Source: Streptomyces cinnamoneus
GTDB taxonomy: Bacteria; Actinomycetota; Actinomycetes; Streptomycetales; Streptomycetaceae
Length of the DNA stretch: 64,000 nt
Direction: 5' to 3'
Assembly: GCF_014650495.1 (NCBI RefSeq)
Contig: NZ_BMVB01000001.1
Span: 42,003 to 106,002 of the forward strand
The position numbers and the translations under genes were made by a program. Each line of letters starts with the position of its first letter. The first letter of the stretch is position 1. The notes beneath the pieces are model-generated. The model made no database searches, was not told the origin of the DNA, and saw only the letters and a list, made by a program, of their open reading frames with translations. This document shows, piece after piece, positions 1 through 9,792 of this stretch.

Positions 1-2
1 CC

Positions 3-488
3 AAGAACAAGGCGAACTTTGCCGACGATGACTTCGGCCCCGGCACGGTTGTCGCCAAGAACAAGGCGAACTTTGCCGACGATGACTTCGGTCCGGGCAC
101 GGTTGTCGCCAAGAACAAGGCGAACTTTGCCGATGATGACTTCGGTCCGGGCACGGTCGTGGCGAAGAACAAGGCGAACTTTGCCGACGATGACTTCGGT
201 CCGGGCACGGTCGTGGCGAAGAACAAGGCGAACTTCGCTGACGATGACTTCGGTCCGGGCACGGTCGTGGCGAAGAACAAGGCGAACTTTGCCGATGATG
301 ACTTCGGTCCGGGCACGGTTGTCGCCAAGAACAAGGCGAACTTTGCCGATGATGACTTCGGTCCGGGCACGGTCGTGGCGAAGAACAAGGCGAACTTCGC
401 TGACGATGACTTCGGTCCGGGCACGGTTGTCGCGAAGAACAAGGCGAACTTCGCGGATGACGACTTCGGCCCCGGCACGGTCGTCGCC
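3..488 (+). repeat. Nine tandem 54-nt coding repeats
   Basis: Units begin at 3, 57, 111, 165, 219, 273, 327, 381 and 435; a tenth partial unit starts at 489. They differ only at third codon positions, for example TTT/TTC, GCC/GCT/GCG, GAC/GAT, GGC/GGT, CCC/CCG and GTT GTC GCC against GTC GTG GCG. The silent variants are shuffled among units, which suggests unit duplication or recombination with the peptide sequence kept constant. There are no spacers, so this is not a CRISPR array. Confidence 0.95.
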
Positions 489-554
489 AAGAACAAGGCG
501 AACTTCACCGACAGCGACTTCGAGATGCTGTCGCGTGAGCTGATCGCCGCGTGA
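3..554 (+). CDS. Repeat-built peptide precursor, 5' end outside window (putative multi-core RiPP precursor)
   Basis: The frame is open from the left edge to a TGA at 552-554, so the start codon and any leader lie outside the window. The visible 183 residues are nine perfect copies of an 18-residue unit (KNKANFADDDFGPGTVVA) and a tenth that diverges after KNKANF into TDSDFEMLSRELIAA. Each unit carries three consecutive Asp, a Gly-Pro-Gly turn, two Lys and two Asn, with no Cys and a single Thr. Many identical short units ending in a variable tail is the layout of multi-core RiPP precursors, and the genes downstream look like modifying enzymes and exporters. A structural repeat protein is the alternative. 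The function is inferred; the coding frame is clear, because nearly all base changes between units are silent. Confidence 0.75.
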   Translation, partial: KNKANFADDDFGPGTVVAKNKANFADDDFGPGTVVAKNKANFADDDFGPGTVVAKNKANFADDDFGPGTVVAKNKANFADDDFGPGTVVAKNKANFADDDFGPGTVVAKNKANFADDDFGPGTVVAKNKANFADDDFGPGTVVAKNKANFADDDFGPGTVVAKNKANFTDSDFEMLSRELIAA

Positions 555-564
555 TGTCCCGGTC

Positions 565-586
565 GGCCCGGGGCACCCCCCGGGCC
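565..586 (+). terminator. Hairpin after the repeat peptide gene
   Basis: A perfect 9-bp stem (GGCCCGGGG / CCCCGGGCC) encloses a CACC loop, 10 nt after the stop codon of the repeat peptide gene. There is no T-run, as is common in actinobacteria. It may act as a partial terminator that keeps the precursor transcript in excess over the downstream genes. Confidence 0.55.
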
Positions 587-650
587 GGCCACCCCTCACT
601 CGCCCGTAGCCGCTCACACCCCGCCGCGTCCCGGCACTCCTGGAGCCAGC

Positions 651-1892
651 GTGACCTCGCCCCCTGCCCCCCACCGCAGCATCGTCCGGCTCTGGGCAGC
701 AAGCGCGCTGTCCTCCGCATCGACCTGGGTCATGCAGATCAGCTTGTTCATCCAGGTGCTGCACGACTCGTCCCCCGCTGTCCTCGCGGCGGTGGAGCTG
801 GTGGGCACCCTGCCCGCCCTGGCCTTCATGATGGTGGCCGGAACGCTCGCCGACCGGTTCGACGTCCGGCGGCTGGCCATCGGGTCGATGGTCGCGCAGG
901 CGCTGTGCGTCCTCGGCATGGCGCTCGCCCTCGACTCGGCCCTCTGGGTGGCCGCGGCCTTCTACGGCCTCCAGGGGCTCAGCAACACCTTCTGGCCGCC
1001 GGCGCGCCAGCAGTGGCTGTACGGCGTGGTGCCGCCCGCGTCGAGGGCTGCCGCCAACGCCAGGATGGGCTCCGTCCAGGGGACGATGACGGTCGTGGGG
1101 GCATCGCTCGGGGGCGTGCTGTCCGCCTGGAACCCCACCGGCGGCATGACGGTCGCCTGCGTCCTGCAGATCCTGGCGGCCCTGCCGCTGCTGCAGCAGG
1201 CCAAGAGCCCGCTCACGCACGCGGAGCCCGTCGGGGAGAGCGGCCCGCAGGAGTCCCTGCGCAAGGAGCTGACCGCCGGAGTGCGGGTGCTGCGGGACCT
1301 GCCGCTGGCGCGCTCGGTCGTGTGGATCGGCATCGCCTGGGGCTGCATCGGCGGGGCGTACGACGTCCTGCTCGCCGCCTACGCCACCGGCCCCCTCGAC
1401 GGCAGCGGCACGGTGCTGGGCGCCCTGTACGTGATGGACGGCCTCGCCGTCATCGCCGGCACGGTGATAGCGGCCAGGATCGTGCTGCAGCGCCACCTGT
1501 CCGCCTACGCAGGGGCCTACATCTTCCAGGGGCTGGCCTGGGGCGCCCTGTTCCTGGCCGGGCATCCGGTCGTCGCCCTCGCACTGCTGGGCGCCATGCG
1601 CCTGGCCAGCGGCGTCATCATCGCGCTGGACACCACCGTCCTGCTGGCGACGGTGCCCGCGCACCTGCGCGGCCGGGTCTCCAGCATCCACATGACCACC
1701 TACAGCGGCATGGCCCGGCTCTCGCTCGCGCTCTTCGGCGTCCTGCTCACGGTCTCCGACGTGCGCACCGTCGGCGTCTGCACCGGAGCCGCCTCGGTGG
1801 TCCTCGGCGCCCTGTGGTGGTGGCGCCGGGACCGCGAGGCCGAGCGGCGCTACGCGGCCGAAGCCGCGGACGACGTCCCCGCCACCACCTGA
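651..1892 (+). CDS. MFS transporter (putative exporter)
   Basis: This is a 413-residue, strongly hydrophobic protein with about twelve predicted membrane segments and an MFS-type loop (GTLADRFDVRR, about residues 64-74) after the second segment. The length fits drug/metabolite efflux carriers of the MFS type. I chose the GTG start at 651 because GGAG lies at 642-645. It is the first gene after the hairpin that follows the repeat peptide and is followed 29 nt later by a nitroreductase, so it probably exports the peptide-derived product. The substrate is inferred only from position. Confidence 0.75.
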   Translation: MTSPPAPHRSIVRLWAASALSSASTWVMQISLFIQVLHDSSPAVLAAVELVGTLPALAFMMVAGTLADRFDVRRLAIGSMVAQALCVLGMALALDSALWVAAAFYGLQGLSNTFWPPARQQWLYGVVPPASRAAANARMGSVQGTMTVVGASLGGVLSAWNPTGGMTVACVLQILAALPLLQQAKSPLTHAEPVGESGPQESLRKELTAGVRVLRDLPLARSVVWIGIAWGCIGGAYDVLLAAYATGPLDGSGTVLGALYVMDGLAVIAGTVIAARIVLQRHLSAYAGAYIFQGLAWGALFLAGHPVVALALLGAMRLASGVIIALDTTVLLATVPAHLRGRVSSIHMTTYSGMARLSLALFGVLLTVSDVRTVGVCTGAASVVLGALWWWRRDREAERRYAAEAADDVPATT

Positions 1893-1921
1893 ACCGTCCG
1901 CATCCAGCCCTGGGAGGGGCA

Positions 1922-2734
1922 GTGACCACCCGCACAGACACCGCCCTGCAGTTCCTGGCCGAGCGCGCCAGCTGCCGCGACTTCACCCCCGAGCCGCTCG
2001 CCGACTCCCTCGTGGACCAGGTGCTGGACGCGGCGGTCCGCGCGCCCACCGCCTTCAACTTCCAGCCCTATTCGTTCGTCGTCGTCCGTGACCCGGAGCA
2101 GCGCGCCGCCCTCGCCCGGATCGCCGGCGGCCAGCGGCACGTCGTCGACGCCCCGGTCTTCGTCGTGGTGTGCGCGGACCTCCGCCGGATCGAAGAGCTG
2201 TGCGACCTTCCGGGCCGGCTGATAGCGAGCGGGCATCCGGACGCCCTGATCACCTCGGTCATCGACGCGTCCATGGCGGGCATGTGCGCGACGCTGGCGG
2301 CGGAGGCCCTGGGCCTGGGCGCGGTGATGGTCGGCGGCATCCGCAACGACCCGGGCGCGACCGCCGGGCTGCTGGACCTGCCACCCGGGGTGTTCGCCGT
2401 GTTCGGCCTGTGCCTGGGCCGCCCCGCCGCGGGGCGTCCGGCGGCGCGGCCGCGCCTGCGCACCGAGCTGCTGGTCCACCGCGAGCGCTACGAGGGGCAG
2501 TCCCGGCGCCTGCCGCCGGACCCCGGGGCCACCGGCCTGACCAACCCGGCCGGTGACGTCACGGCCGACGACCGGGTGGCCTGGCGCGCCCAGATCGCCA
2601 AGGGCGCCCGCAGCCTCGGCCGCCGACGCGCCCCGGCCTGGCGCACGCCCGCCACCGGGCCCGCACCGGCCGTCCGGCCGGAAGGGGCCACCGAGCCCGT
2701 ACCCGCCACCGGCCCGGTCCTGACCACGACCTGA
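1922..2734 (+). CDS. Nitroreductase-family flavoprotein
   Basis: The 270-residue product starts at a GTG preceded by a GGGAGGGG ribosome site. The N-terminal SCRDFTPEPL and APTAFNFQPYSFVVV segments are the FMN-binding signature of the nitroreductase family, and residues to about 185 form the expected domain with a MAGMCATLAAEALGLGAVMVGG core. The last 80 or so residues are Pro/Ala/Arg-rich and probably disordered. Family members reduce nitro, quinone or enone groups, or oxidise azolines in RiPP pathways. Here the repeat peptide has no Cys and only one Thr per unit, so azole formation is unlikely and the redox step is unknown. Confidence 0.75.
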   Translation: MTTRTDTALQFLAERASCRDFTPEPLADSLVDQVLDAAVRAPTAFNFQPYSFVVVRDPEQRAALARIAGGQRHVVDAPVFVVVCADLRRIEELCDLPGRLIASGHPDALITSVIDASMAGMCATLAAEALGLGAVMVGGIRNDPGATAGLLDLPPGVFAVFGLCLGRPAAGRPAARPRLRTELLVHRERYEGQSRRLPPDPGATGLTNPAGDVTADDRVAWRAQIAKGARSLGRRRAPAWRTPATGPAPAVRPEGATEPVPATGPVLTTT

Positions 2735-2813
2735 AACGGGCAGCCCCGGACACACCCCGGCGAGCGGGTCACGTCCCGCGCCCGGCGCACCGAAGAGACA
2801 TGAAGGGGGCGGT

Positions 2814-4658
2814 ATGTGCCGCATCATCGGACATCTGGGAGCACGTCTTTCGGCCGACAGCCTGCGCGCGGCGGCCGGACTCCAGCGAGCGGGCGGCCCC
2901 GACGCCCAGTACCTCGCCGCCCGGGACGGCTGGGCGCTGGGCGCCAACCGGCTCGCCGTCATGGCCCCGCAGGGCGGCCGTCAGCCGTACAGCCTGGGCA
3001 CGGGCATCCACGTCGTCTACAACGGCGAGATCTACAACCACCGCGACCTGCGGCGCCGCCTGGCCGGTTTCGGCCATCGCGTCGACGACGACTGCGACGG
3101 CGCCGTCCTGCCCGCCCTCTACGCGCACTACGGCGACGGCTTCGCCGAGCACCTGGACGGCATGTTCGCGATCGCGGTGATCGACCTCCGCAACACCCCC
3201 CGGCTCGTCCTCGCCACCGACGGCGCGGGCATGAAGCCGCTCTACTACCACTGGGACCCGGCCGCCGGGAGCCTGCTCTTCGCCTCCGAACTGCCCGCGC
3301 TGCTCGCCCTGCCGGGCGTACCCCGCGTGCCGCGCCTGTCCGGACTCGACGACTACCTCACGACCAAGACGCCGTTCGGCGACGAGACGATGTACGAAGA
3401 GGTGCGGGCACTGCCCGCGGCCACCGACCTGGTCTTCGAGCCCGGGCGCGGCATGCGGCTGCACCGCCGCGGCCCCGCCCGCGCGGAGCCGTTCCCCGGC
3501 GGGCCCGCCGGCCCTCCCGCGACCCTGGAGGCCGCAGGCGCTCACGTGCGGAACCTGCTGCGCGCCGAGACCGGGCGGCTGGCGGAGGCCGACGCACCCG
3601 TGTGCGCCGTGGTCAGCGGCGGCCTGGACTCCAGCCTCGTCACCGCGCTGCTCGCCGAGCGCATCCCGTCGCTGCACAGCTTCACCATCTGCTACCGCGG
3701 CACGTGGCCCTTCGACGAGCGTGCCTTCGCGGCGGAGGCCGCCCGGCACGCCGGGACGGTGCACCACGAAGTGGAAGCCGATCCCGCGGAGTTCGTGACC
3801 CTGCTGCCCGACGTGGTGGCACGGCTCGGGCAGCCGAACGCCGATCCGATCACCGTGAGCAGCTACGCCCTGTTCCGGGCGATACGGGAGGCCGGATTCA
3901 CCGTCGCCCTCACCGGTGACGGCGCGGACGAGGTGTTCCTCGGCTACCGCCGCATGCAACAGGCCCTGACCGGCGGCGCCGACTGGCAGGACGCCTACGT
4001 CGACTCCCTGGCGGCCGTGCCCGGCGCCCTGCGCGAAGAGCTCTACAGCAGCGAGTACCGGGACTGGCTGCGCGCCGCAGGCAGCAGCGAGGACCGGCTG
4101 CGCCGCAGGCTCGCGGACCGCCTGGCCGCCGTCCCCGGGGACGCCGCGCCCGGCTCCGCCGCGCTGGCCGCCCTGACCGCGCTGGAACTCGACGAGCGGC
4201 TGCCCGCCTACCACCTGCGCCGGGTCGACCACCTGTCCATGGCCCACAGCGTGGAAGTGCGCCTGCCCTTCTGCCAGCCCGGCGTCCAGCGCACGGCCAC
4301 GGCACTGCCGCAGCCGTGGAAGCTCACCGCGCGGGACGACAAGCGCGCGCTGCGGGAAGCCGCCCGGGGCCTCGTCCCGGACAGCGTGCTGCAGCGCCCC
4401 AAGCAGCCGTTCACCCTGCCGATCACGGCGATGCTGCGCGACGGCCTGCCGCTGATGGAGTACGCCCGGGACCTGTTGTCCCCCGAGGACGTGCGCCGGG
4501 ACGGGCAACTGGACGCAGCCGCCGTCCAGCGCCTGCTGCGCCGCCAGGAGGAGCGGCCCGACGACACCACCGCCCTCGCCGTATGGGCGCTGATGATCCA
4601 CCGGACGTGGCGTGCGCAGCTCGCGGCGCCCGCGCTCACCGGCGCCCGGGCCGCCTGA
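2814..4658 (+). CDS. Asparagine synthetase (glutamine-hydrolysing), AsnB family
   Basis: The 614-residue protein begins MCRIIG, so Cys2 is exposed as the N-terminal nucleophile of class II glutamine amidotransferases. Residues 1-210 form that domain (VYNGEIYNHRDLR, a glutamine-binding motif). Residues 240-600 form the ATP-pyrophosphatase synthetase domain with the PP-loop SGGLDSS at 268-274. Both halves look intact, unlike lasso cyclases, which lack glutaminase activity. It should transfer glutamine-derived ammonia to an AMP-activated carboxylate, either free Asp or an Asp/C-terminal carboxylate of the DDD-containing peptide. Its stop overlaps the start of the next gene, implying translational coupling. 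The substrate is inferred. Confidence 0.85.
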   Translation: MCRIIGHLGARLSADSLRAAAGLQRAGGPDAQYLAARDGWALGANRLAVMAPQGGRQPYSLGTGIHVVYNGEIYNHRDLRRRLAGFGHRVDDDCDGAVLPALYAHYGDGFAEHLDGMFAIAVIDLRNTPRLVLATDGAGMKPLYYHWDPAAGSLLFASELPALLALPGVPRVPRLSGLDDYLTTKTPFGDETMYEEVRALPAATDLVFEPGRGMRLHRRGPARAEPFPGGPAGPPATLEAAGAHVRNLLRAETGRLAEADAPVCAVVSGGLDSSLVTALLAERIPSLHSFTICYRGTWPFDERAFAAEAARHAGTVHHEVEADPAEFVTLLPDVVARLGQPNADPITVSSYALFRAIREAGFTVALTGDGADEVFLGYRRMQQALTGGADWQDAYVDSLAAVPGALREELYSSEYRDWLRAAGSSEDRLRRRLADRLAAVPGDAAPGSAALAALTALELDERLPAYHLRRVDHLSMAHSVEVRLPFCQPGVQRTATALPQPWKLTARDDKRALREAARGLVPDSVLQRPKQPFTLPITAMLRDGLPLMEYARDLLSPEDVRRDGQLDAAAVQRLLRRQEERPDDTTALAVWALMIHRTWRAQLAAPALTGARAA

Positions 4659-5704
4659 TGACGGGCCACCTCGCCGCGGCGCACGGCAGCCCCAGCACCA
4701 CGCTGGTCCTGCCCGCCAAGAACTTCACCGACGGCACCCGGGACCCCGGCCTCTTCCTCGCCGAACTCGACCACGTACGGCGCATGCTGCTGCGGGCCGG
4801 GCTGGAGGACGTCACCAAGATCGCACTGATCGGGCCCTCCTCCCGCCCGGGCCACCAGCTGGACTACCGGTTCGTGCAGATCGTGCCGGGCGCCGAGCCC
4901 GCCTTCGAACTCCGCGGCAGCTGCGGGCACTCCATCCTGGCCGCCTGCTCGGTGGCGGGCCGGTCGGGCGAGCTCCCGCCGCTCCACCCGGGCCAGCGGA
5001 TCCGCGTGAACGTCCTCAACAACGGGGACAGCGTGCAGTGCTCGGTGGAGGAGTCCCACCCCGACCGGGAACGGCTCGGCGCGTCCTTCCTCCTCCGCCC
5101 GCCCATCCCGCTGGACGACCTCCTGCTGTTCGGTTCGCCCGTGACCGAACTGCCCCACCGCGGCGGTTCCGTCGAGGTGACGGGGGCCTCCATGGGCAAC
5201 CCCTACGTCTTCGTCCGTGCGGCCGACCTCGGCGTGCGCGGGCCGGAGGAGCTCTTCGCCGCCGACGACGCCCTGTTCGCGGACCTCTGCGACCTCCGGG
5301 AGAGCGCACAGGACCGGCTCGGATGGCCGTCCGGGGTCTTCCCGAAGATCGCCGCCCTGCTGCCGCTGGGCCCGGGGCGGCTGGCCGCGCGGGCCGTCTC
5401 CGTGCCCTCCTGGCACCCCACGCTGGCCCTGACCGGCGCCGTGTGCCTGGCCGCGGCGGCCCGCGTCCCCGGCTCCCTGCCGCAGCAACTCGCCGCCGCC
5501 ATCCCGGGCACGCCGGACGACGCCACCCCGGGCACGCTGCGGATCCGCACCCCCGGCCGCTGGGCCACCGTCACGGCCCGCACCGCCGGCGCCGGCCCGG
5601 CCCTGACCGAGGTCGGGGTCCGCGGCACCACCGTCACCTACCTCGGGCCCGCGCCCGTCACCGCGCCGGCCCCCTCCGGACTCCGAGCAAGGCGGTACGC
5701 ATGA
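4658..5704 (+). CDS. PrpF-family isomerase (DapF-like fold)
   Basis: The 348-residue protein starts at the ATG in TGATG, overlapping the asparagine synthetase stop. It carries the PrpF pattern: Cys89 in SCGHSILAA, the GNPYVFVRAADLGV segment in the middle, and Cys263 in LTGAVCLAAAA. These match the two pseudo-symmetric halves of methylaconitate isomerases, which share the diaminopimelate epimerase fold and move a proton at an acidic carbon without a cofactor. A free methylaconitate role is unlikely because no methylcitrate genes are near. In a peptide pathway it could epimerise or isomerise a modified Asp residue; this is inference. Its start and stop both overlap neighbours. Confidence 0.75.
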   Translation: MTGHLAAAHGSPSTTLVLPAKNFTDGTRDPGLFLAELDHVRRMLLRAGLEDVTKIALIGPSSRPGHQLDYRFVQIVPGAEPAFELRGSCGHSILAACSVAGRSGELPPLHPGQRIRVNVLNNGDSVQCSVEESHPDRERLGASFLLRPPIPLDDLLLFGSPVTELPHRGGSVEVTGASMGNPYVFVRAADLGVRGPEELFAADDALFADLCDLRESAQDRLGWPSGVFPKIAALLPLGPGRLAARAVSVPSWHPTLALTGAVCLAAAARVPGSLPQQLAAAIPGTPDDATPGTLRIRTPGRWATVTARTAGAGPALTEVGVRGTTVTYLGPAPVTAPAPSGLRARRYA

Positions 5705-7101
5705 CGACAGCAACCGATGCCCACGACCTCGTCGTGGAGGGCGGGACCGTGGTCCTCCCGGACGCGGTGCGGGCGGCGGACGTCGCCGTCCGGGACGGCC
5801 GCATAGCCGCCGTCCTCCCGCCCGGCACCGCCGGTCCCCGCACCCGCACCGTGGACGCGGCGGGACGCTGGGTGCTGCCCGGCCTCATCGACTCCCACGT
5901 GCACTTCCGCACCCCCGGACTGACCCACAAGGAGGACTGGCCCAGCGGCTCACGGGCGGCCGTCGCCGGAGGCGTCACCACCGTCATCGACATGCCCAAC
6001 ACCGTCCCCCCGCTGTTCGGCCCCGAGGACCTGGCCGCCAAGCGGGAACTGGTGGCCGGCACCAGCCTGGTGGACTACCGCTTCCACGTGGGAGTGGACC
6101 CGGCGCACCCCGGCAGGCTCAAGGAGTTCGCCGGCACGGACGCCGGGTCGGCCAAGGCGTTCCTCGCCGGCCACCACACCGCCCCGCACGTCCTGCACGG
6201 GGAGCCCGCGCTGCGCGAGCTCTTCCGGGCGGCAGCGGAGGCCGGGCTGCAGCTCGTCTTCCACGCCGAGGCGGGCGAGGTCTTCCGCATGCTGGACGAC
6301 TGGAAGGGCGAACCCCGCCACTGGGCGGACTACGAGCGCCGCCGCCCCCGCACCGGCGCGATCGTCGCCGTGGCCCGGATCGTCGAACTCGTGCAGGAAT
6401 ACGGCGTTCCCGCCCACATCCTGCACGTGTCCACCCGGGAAGAGGCCGACCTGCTCACGGCGGCCGCCGCGGCCGGCCTGCCCCTCACCTTCGAGGTCAC
6501 CGGACACCACCTGTCCTTCACCGCGGACGACACCGAGGTCCTCGGCGCACGCATCCGCCTCAGCCCCGCCATCCGGGACCGCGCCGACCAGGACCGGCTG
6601 TGGGAGGCCGTCCTGGACGGGCAGGCCGCCACCGTCGGCAGCGACCACGCCCCGCACCCCCTGGCCGACAAGCTCAAGCCGACCGCCGACGCCCCGCCCG
6701 GCCTCCCCGGCGTGCAGGAACTCCTCCCGGCCCTGTACAGCGGCATGACCCGGCACCTGCCCGGTGCGGACCCCGCACGGCTGCTGCGCACCGTGGCCAG
6801 GGTGCTGGCGGAGCGCCCCGCGCGGCTGTTCGGGCTCGGGGACCGCAAGGGCCGGATCGTCGCCGGCGGCGACGCGGACCTGGTCGTCTTCGACCCCGAC
6901 GCCCTGTGGACCCTCGCCGAGCCCGGCATCCACAGCCTCTGCGGCTGGTCGGCCTACCAGGGCAGGACGTTCCGGGGACGCGTCGAATCGACCATCCGCA
7001 GGGGCGAGGTGGTCTACCGGCTGGACGCGGGCCGCGCCGAGTTCGGCCGGCCGACGGGACAGTACCTGCCCTGGCACGGGGGCACCGCCGACGACGCCTG
7101 A
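5701..7101 (+). CDS. Dihydroorotase/cyclic-amidase family amidohydrolase
   Basis: The 466-residue protein has all metal-site signatures of the dihydroorotase/hydantoinase group: His66-x-His68 in HVHFR, the bridging carbamylated Lys152 in SAKAF, His188 in FHAEAG, His242 in ILHVS and Asp315 in SDHAPH. Relatives close or open cyclic amides, ureides and imides. Pyrimidine biosynthesis is an unlikely job, since no other pyr genes are present and it is fused translationally (ATGA overlap) to the PrpF-like gene. One idea is that it closes or opens a cyclic imide or hydantoin-like ring on an amidated Asp. Allantoinase is an alternative family assignment. Confidence 0.8.
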   Translation: MTTATDAHDLVVEGGTVVLPDAVRAADVAVRDGRIAAVLPPGTAGPRTRTVDAAGRWVLPGLIDSHVHFRTPGLTHKEDWPSGSRAAVAGGVTTVIDMPNTVPPLFGPEDLAAKRELVAGTSLVDYRFHVGVDPAHPGRLKEFAGTDAGSAKAFLAGHHTAPHVLHGEPALRELFRAAAEAGLQLVFHAEAGEVFRMLDDWKGEPRHWADYERRRPRTGAIVAVARIVELVQEYGVPAHILHVSTREEADLLTAAAAAGLPLTFEVTGHHLSFTADDTEVLGARIRLSPAIRDRADQDRLWEAVLDGQAATVGSDHAPHPLADKLKPTADAPPGLPGVQELLPALYSGMTRHLPGADPARLLRTVARVLAERPARLFGLGDRKGRIVAGGDADLVVFDPDALWTLAEPGIHSLCGWSAYQGRTFRGRVESTIRRGEVVYRLDAGRAEFGRPTGQYLPWHGGTADDA

Positions 7102-7161
7102 GAAGACACCGCGGTGTCATCCCGCCTCAGGACCGGAATCAGGATCAGCAAGGAGACGCAC

Positions 7162-8373
7162 ATGGCAGACGCCACGGAACGGCGCAAGGACCTGCTCGAC
7201 GCGATCGGGCGCGAGGCGCTGCTGGCCCAGATCGACGCACGCCGGCCCCGCCTCTGGCGCGGCATCGCGACGTCGCCGGCCCTCTTCACCTGGGACGACC
7301 TCAACGACCTGCTGTCCCGGCAGCCGCTGGAGCCCTCCCGCCTGACCCTGGCACGGGACCGCAGCACCATTCCGCACGAGAGCTACACCCTCCAGCTGCC
7401 CAGCTCCCAGCGGCTCAGGAGCGTCGTGCCCCAGGCGCTCCACGAGCACCTCGCCGAGGGCGCGACCCTGGTGGTGAACGCGGTCGACGAACTGCACGAG
7501 GACACCGAGCGCACCGCCGCGGACCTCGAACGCCTCCTCCACACGCACGTGGTGACCAACCTGTACGGGAGCTGGACCGGAACCCAGGGCTTCGGCCTGC
7601 ACTTTGACGACCAGGAAGTCGTCGTCGTCCAGCTCTCCGGACGCAAGCGGTGGCGCTACTACCCGCCCACCCGCACCGCGGCACTGCTGAACGACGTCGT
7701 CCGCCCCCCGAAGCCCGTGGGCGAGCCCTACGCGGACATCGTCCTGGAGGAGGGGGACGTCCTGTTCCTGCCCCGGGGCTGGTGGCACGGCGCGTCGGCC
7801 GGCGAGGGCACGCACTCGCTGCACCTGACCTACGCCGCCATCCCCGTCACCGGTGTCGACTTCTTCCGCTGGTTCGTCCGTTCCCTGCCCGCCGAGGAGA
7901 TCTTCCGCGTCGACCTGCCGCTGCGGGCCTCCACGCAGGAGAGGGACGCCCACGTGCAGCGGATGAAGGAGGTCCTCGGGGAGATGCTCACCCGGCCCGG
8001 CCTCGCCGACCGGTTCCTGGCGGCCTTCGCCTCGGGCGACAACCGCCGGATGCACACCAACCTCCCCACCGCGGTCACCGCCGGGCCGCCCTCCGGCCCC
8101 GCCGCCCTGCCCGCCGCCCTGCCCGCCGCCCTGCGGCTGTCGTACGCGCGCGGGCGGATCACCGAGGACGGCCCCGGCGGACGACCGGTGTTCACGGCGG
8201 CAGGCAACGAGTGGGAGGTCGGCAAGGCCCGCCGCCTGGCCCTGGAAACCCTGTGGGACGGCGCCTGGCACACCACCGAGGAGCTCCGGGCCGCCGTACC
8301 GGACGAAGCCTGGCCGCGCCTGACGGTGTTTCTGGCGGACCTGCTCCACCGCGGGCTCCTCAGCGGCCGCTGA
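7162..8373 (+). CDS. JmjC/cupin-4 oxygenase (ribosomal-oxygenase-like)
   Basis: The 403-residue protein starts at an ATG behind AAGGAG (7150-7155). The double-stranded beta-helix core shows the iron ligands His147 and Asp149 (LHFDD) and His209 (GWWHGAS), with the RKRWRYYPP strand typical of the cupin-4/JmjC group (YcfD, NO66). The C-terminal 90 residues look like a winged-helix domain, as in those enzymes. The known members use Fe(II) and 2-oxoglutarate to hydroxylate residues in proteins. Its presence in this operon argues that the substrate is the repeat peptide, perhaps Asp, Asn or Lys. This is the clearest sign in the operon of a polypeptide substrate. Confidence 0.75.
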   Translation: MADATERRKDLLDAIGREALLAQIDARRPRLWRGIATSPALFTWDDLNDLLSRQPLEPSRLTLARDRSTIPHESYTLQLPSSQRLRSVVPQALHEHLAEGATLVVNAVDELHEDTERTAADLERLLHTHVVTNLYGSWTGTQGFGLHFDDQEVVVVQLSGRKRWRYYPPTRTAALLNDVVRPPKPVGEPYADIVLEEGDVLFLPRGWWHGASAGEGTHSLHLTYAAIPVTGVDFFRWFVRSLPAEEIFRVDLPLRASTQERDAHVQRMKEVLGEMLTRPGLADRFLAAFASGDNRRMHTNLPTAVTAGPPSGPAALPAALPAALRLSYARGRITEDGPGGRPVFTAAGNEWEVGKARRLALETLWDGAWHTTEELRAAVPDEAWPRLTVFLADLLHRGLLSGR

Positions 8374-8399
8374 GAGAGAATGCGGTCCCGGTGCTCCTC

Positions 8400-8416
8400 G
8401 GCCGGCGGCGCCGGCC
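8400..8416 (+). terminator. GC-rich hairpin between oxygenase and APC genes
   Basis: The stretch contains a self-complementary GGCCGG/CCGGCC pair around a 5-nt loop, 26 nt after the oxygenase stop. It may attenuate transcription into the APC gene, but GC-rich palindromes are common in this genome, so this is weak. Confidence 0.3.
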
Positions 8417-8471
8417 GCCGCGGAGGGGGACGGCCACGACGTACGACCGGGGGTGGGAGAGGGAGCCGGGC

Positions 8472-9749
<1,278 letters not shown>

Positions 9750-9792
9750 GGCCCGGTGGGCCGTCCGTCCGGAGCGGGGCCGGCCCGCGGGG

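Noticed and set aside
19..543. Alternative frame through the repeat giving an Arg/Thr-rich peptide
   Set aside because: It is the +1 shadow of the repeat; silent changes in the main frame alter its residues, so selection acts on the other frame.
3..554. CRISPR array or non-coding satellite
   Set aside because: The 54-nt units are contiguous with no unique spacers, in frame throughout, and vary only at third positions, so they are coding repeats.
2814..4658. Lasso peptide cyclase
   Set aside because: Cys2 and the whole glutaminase domain are intact, and no leader peptidase, RRE protein or lasso-type precursor is seen.
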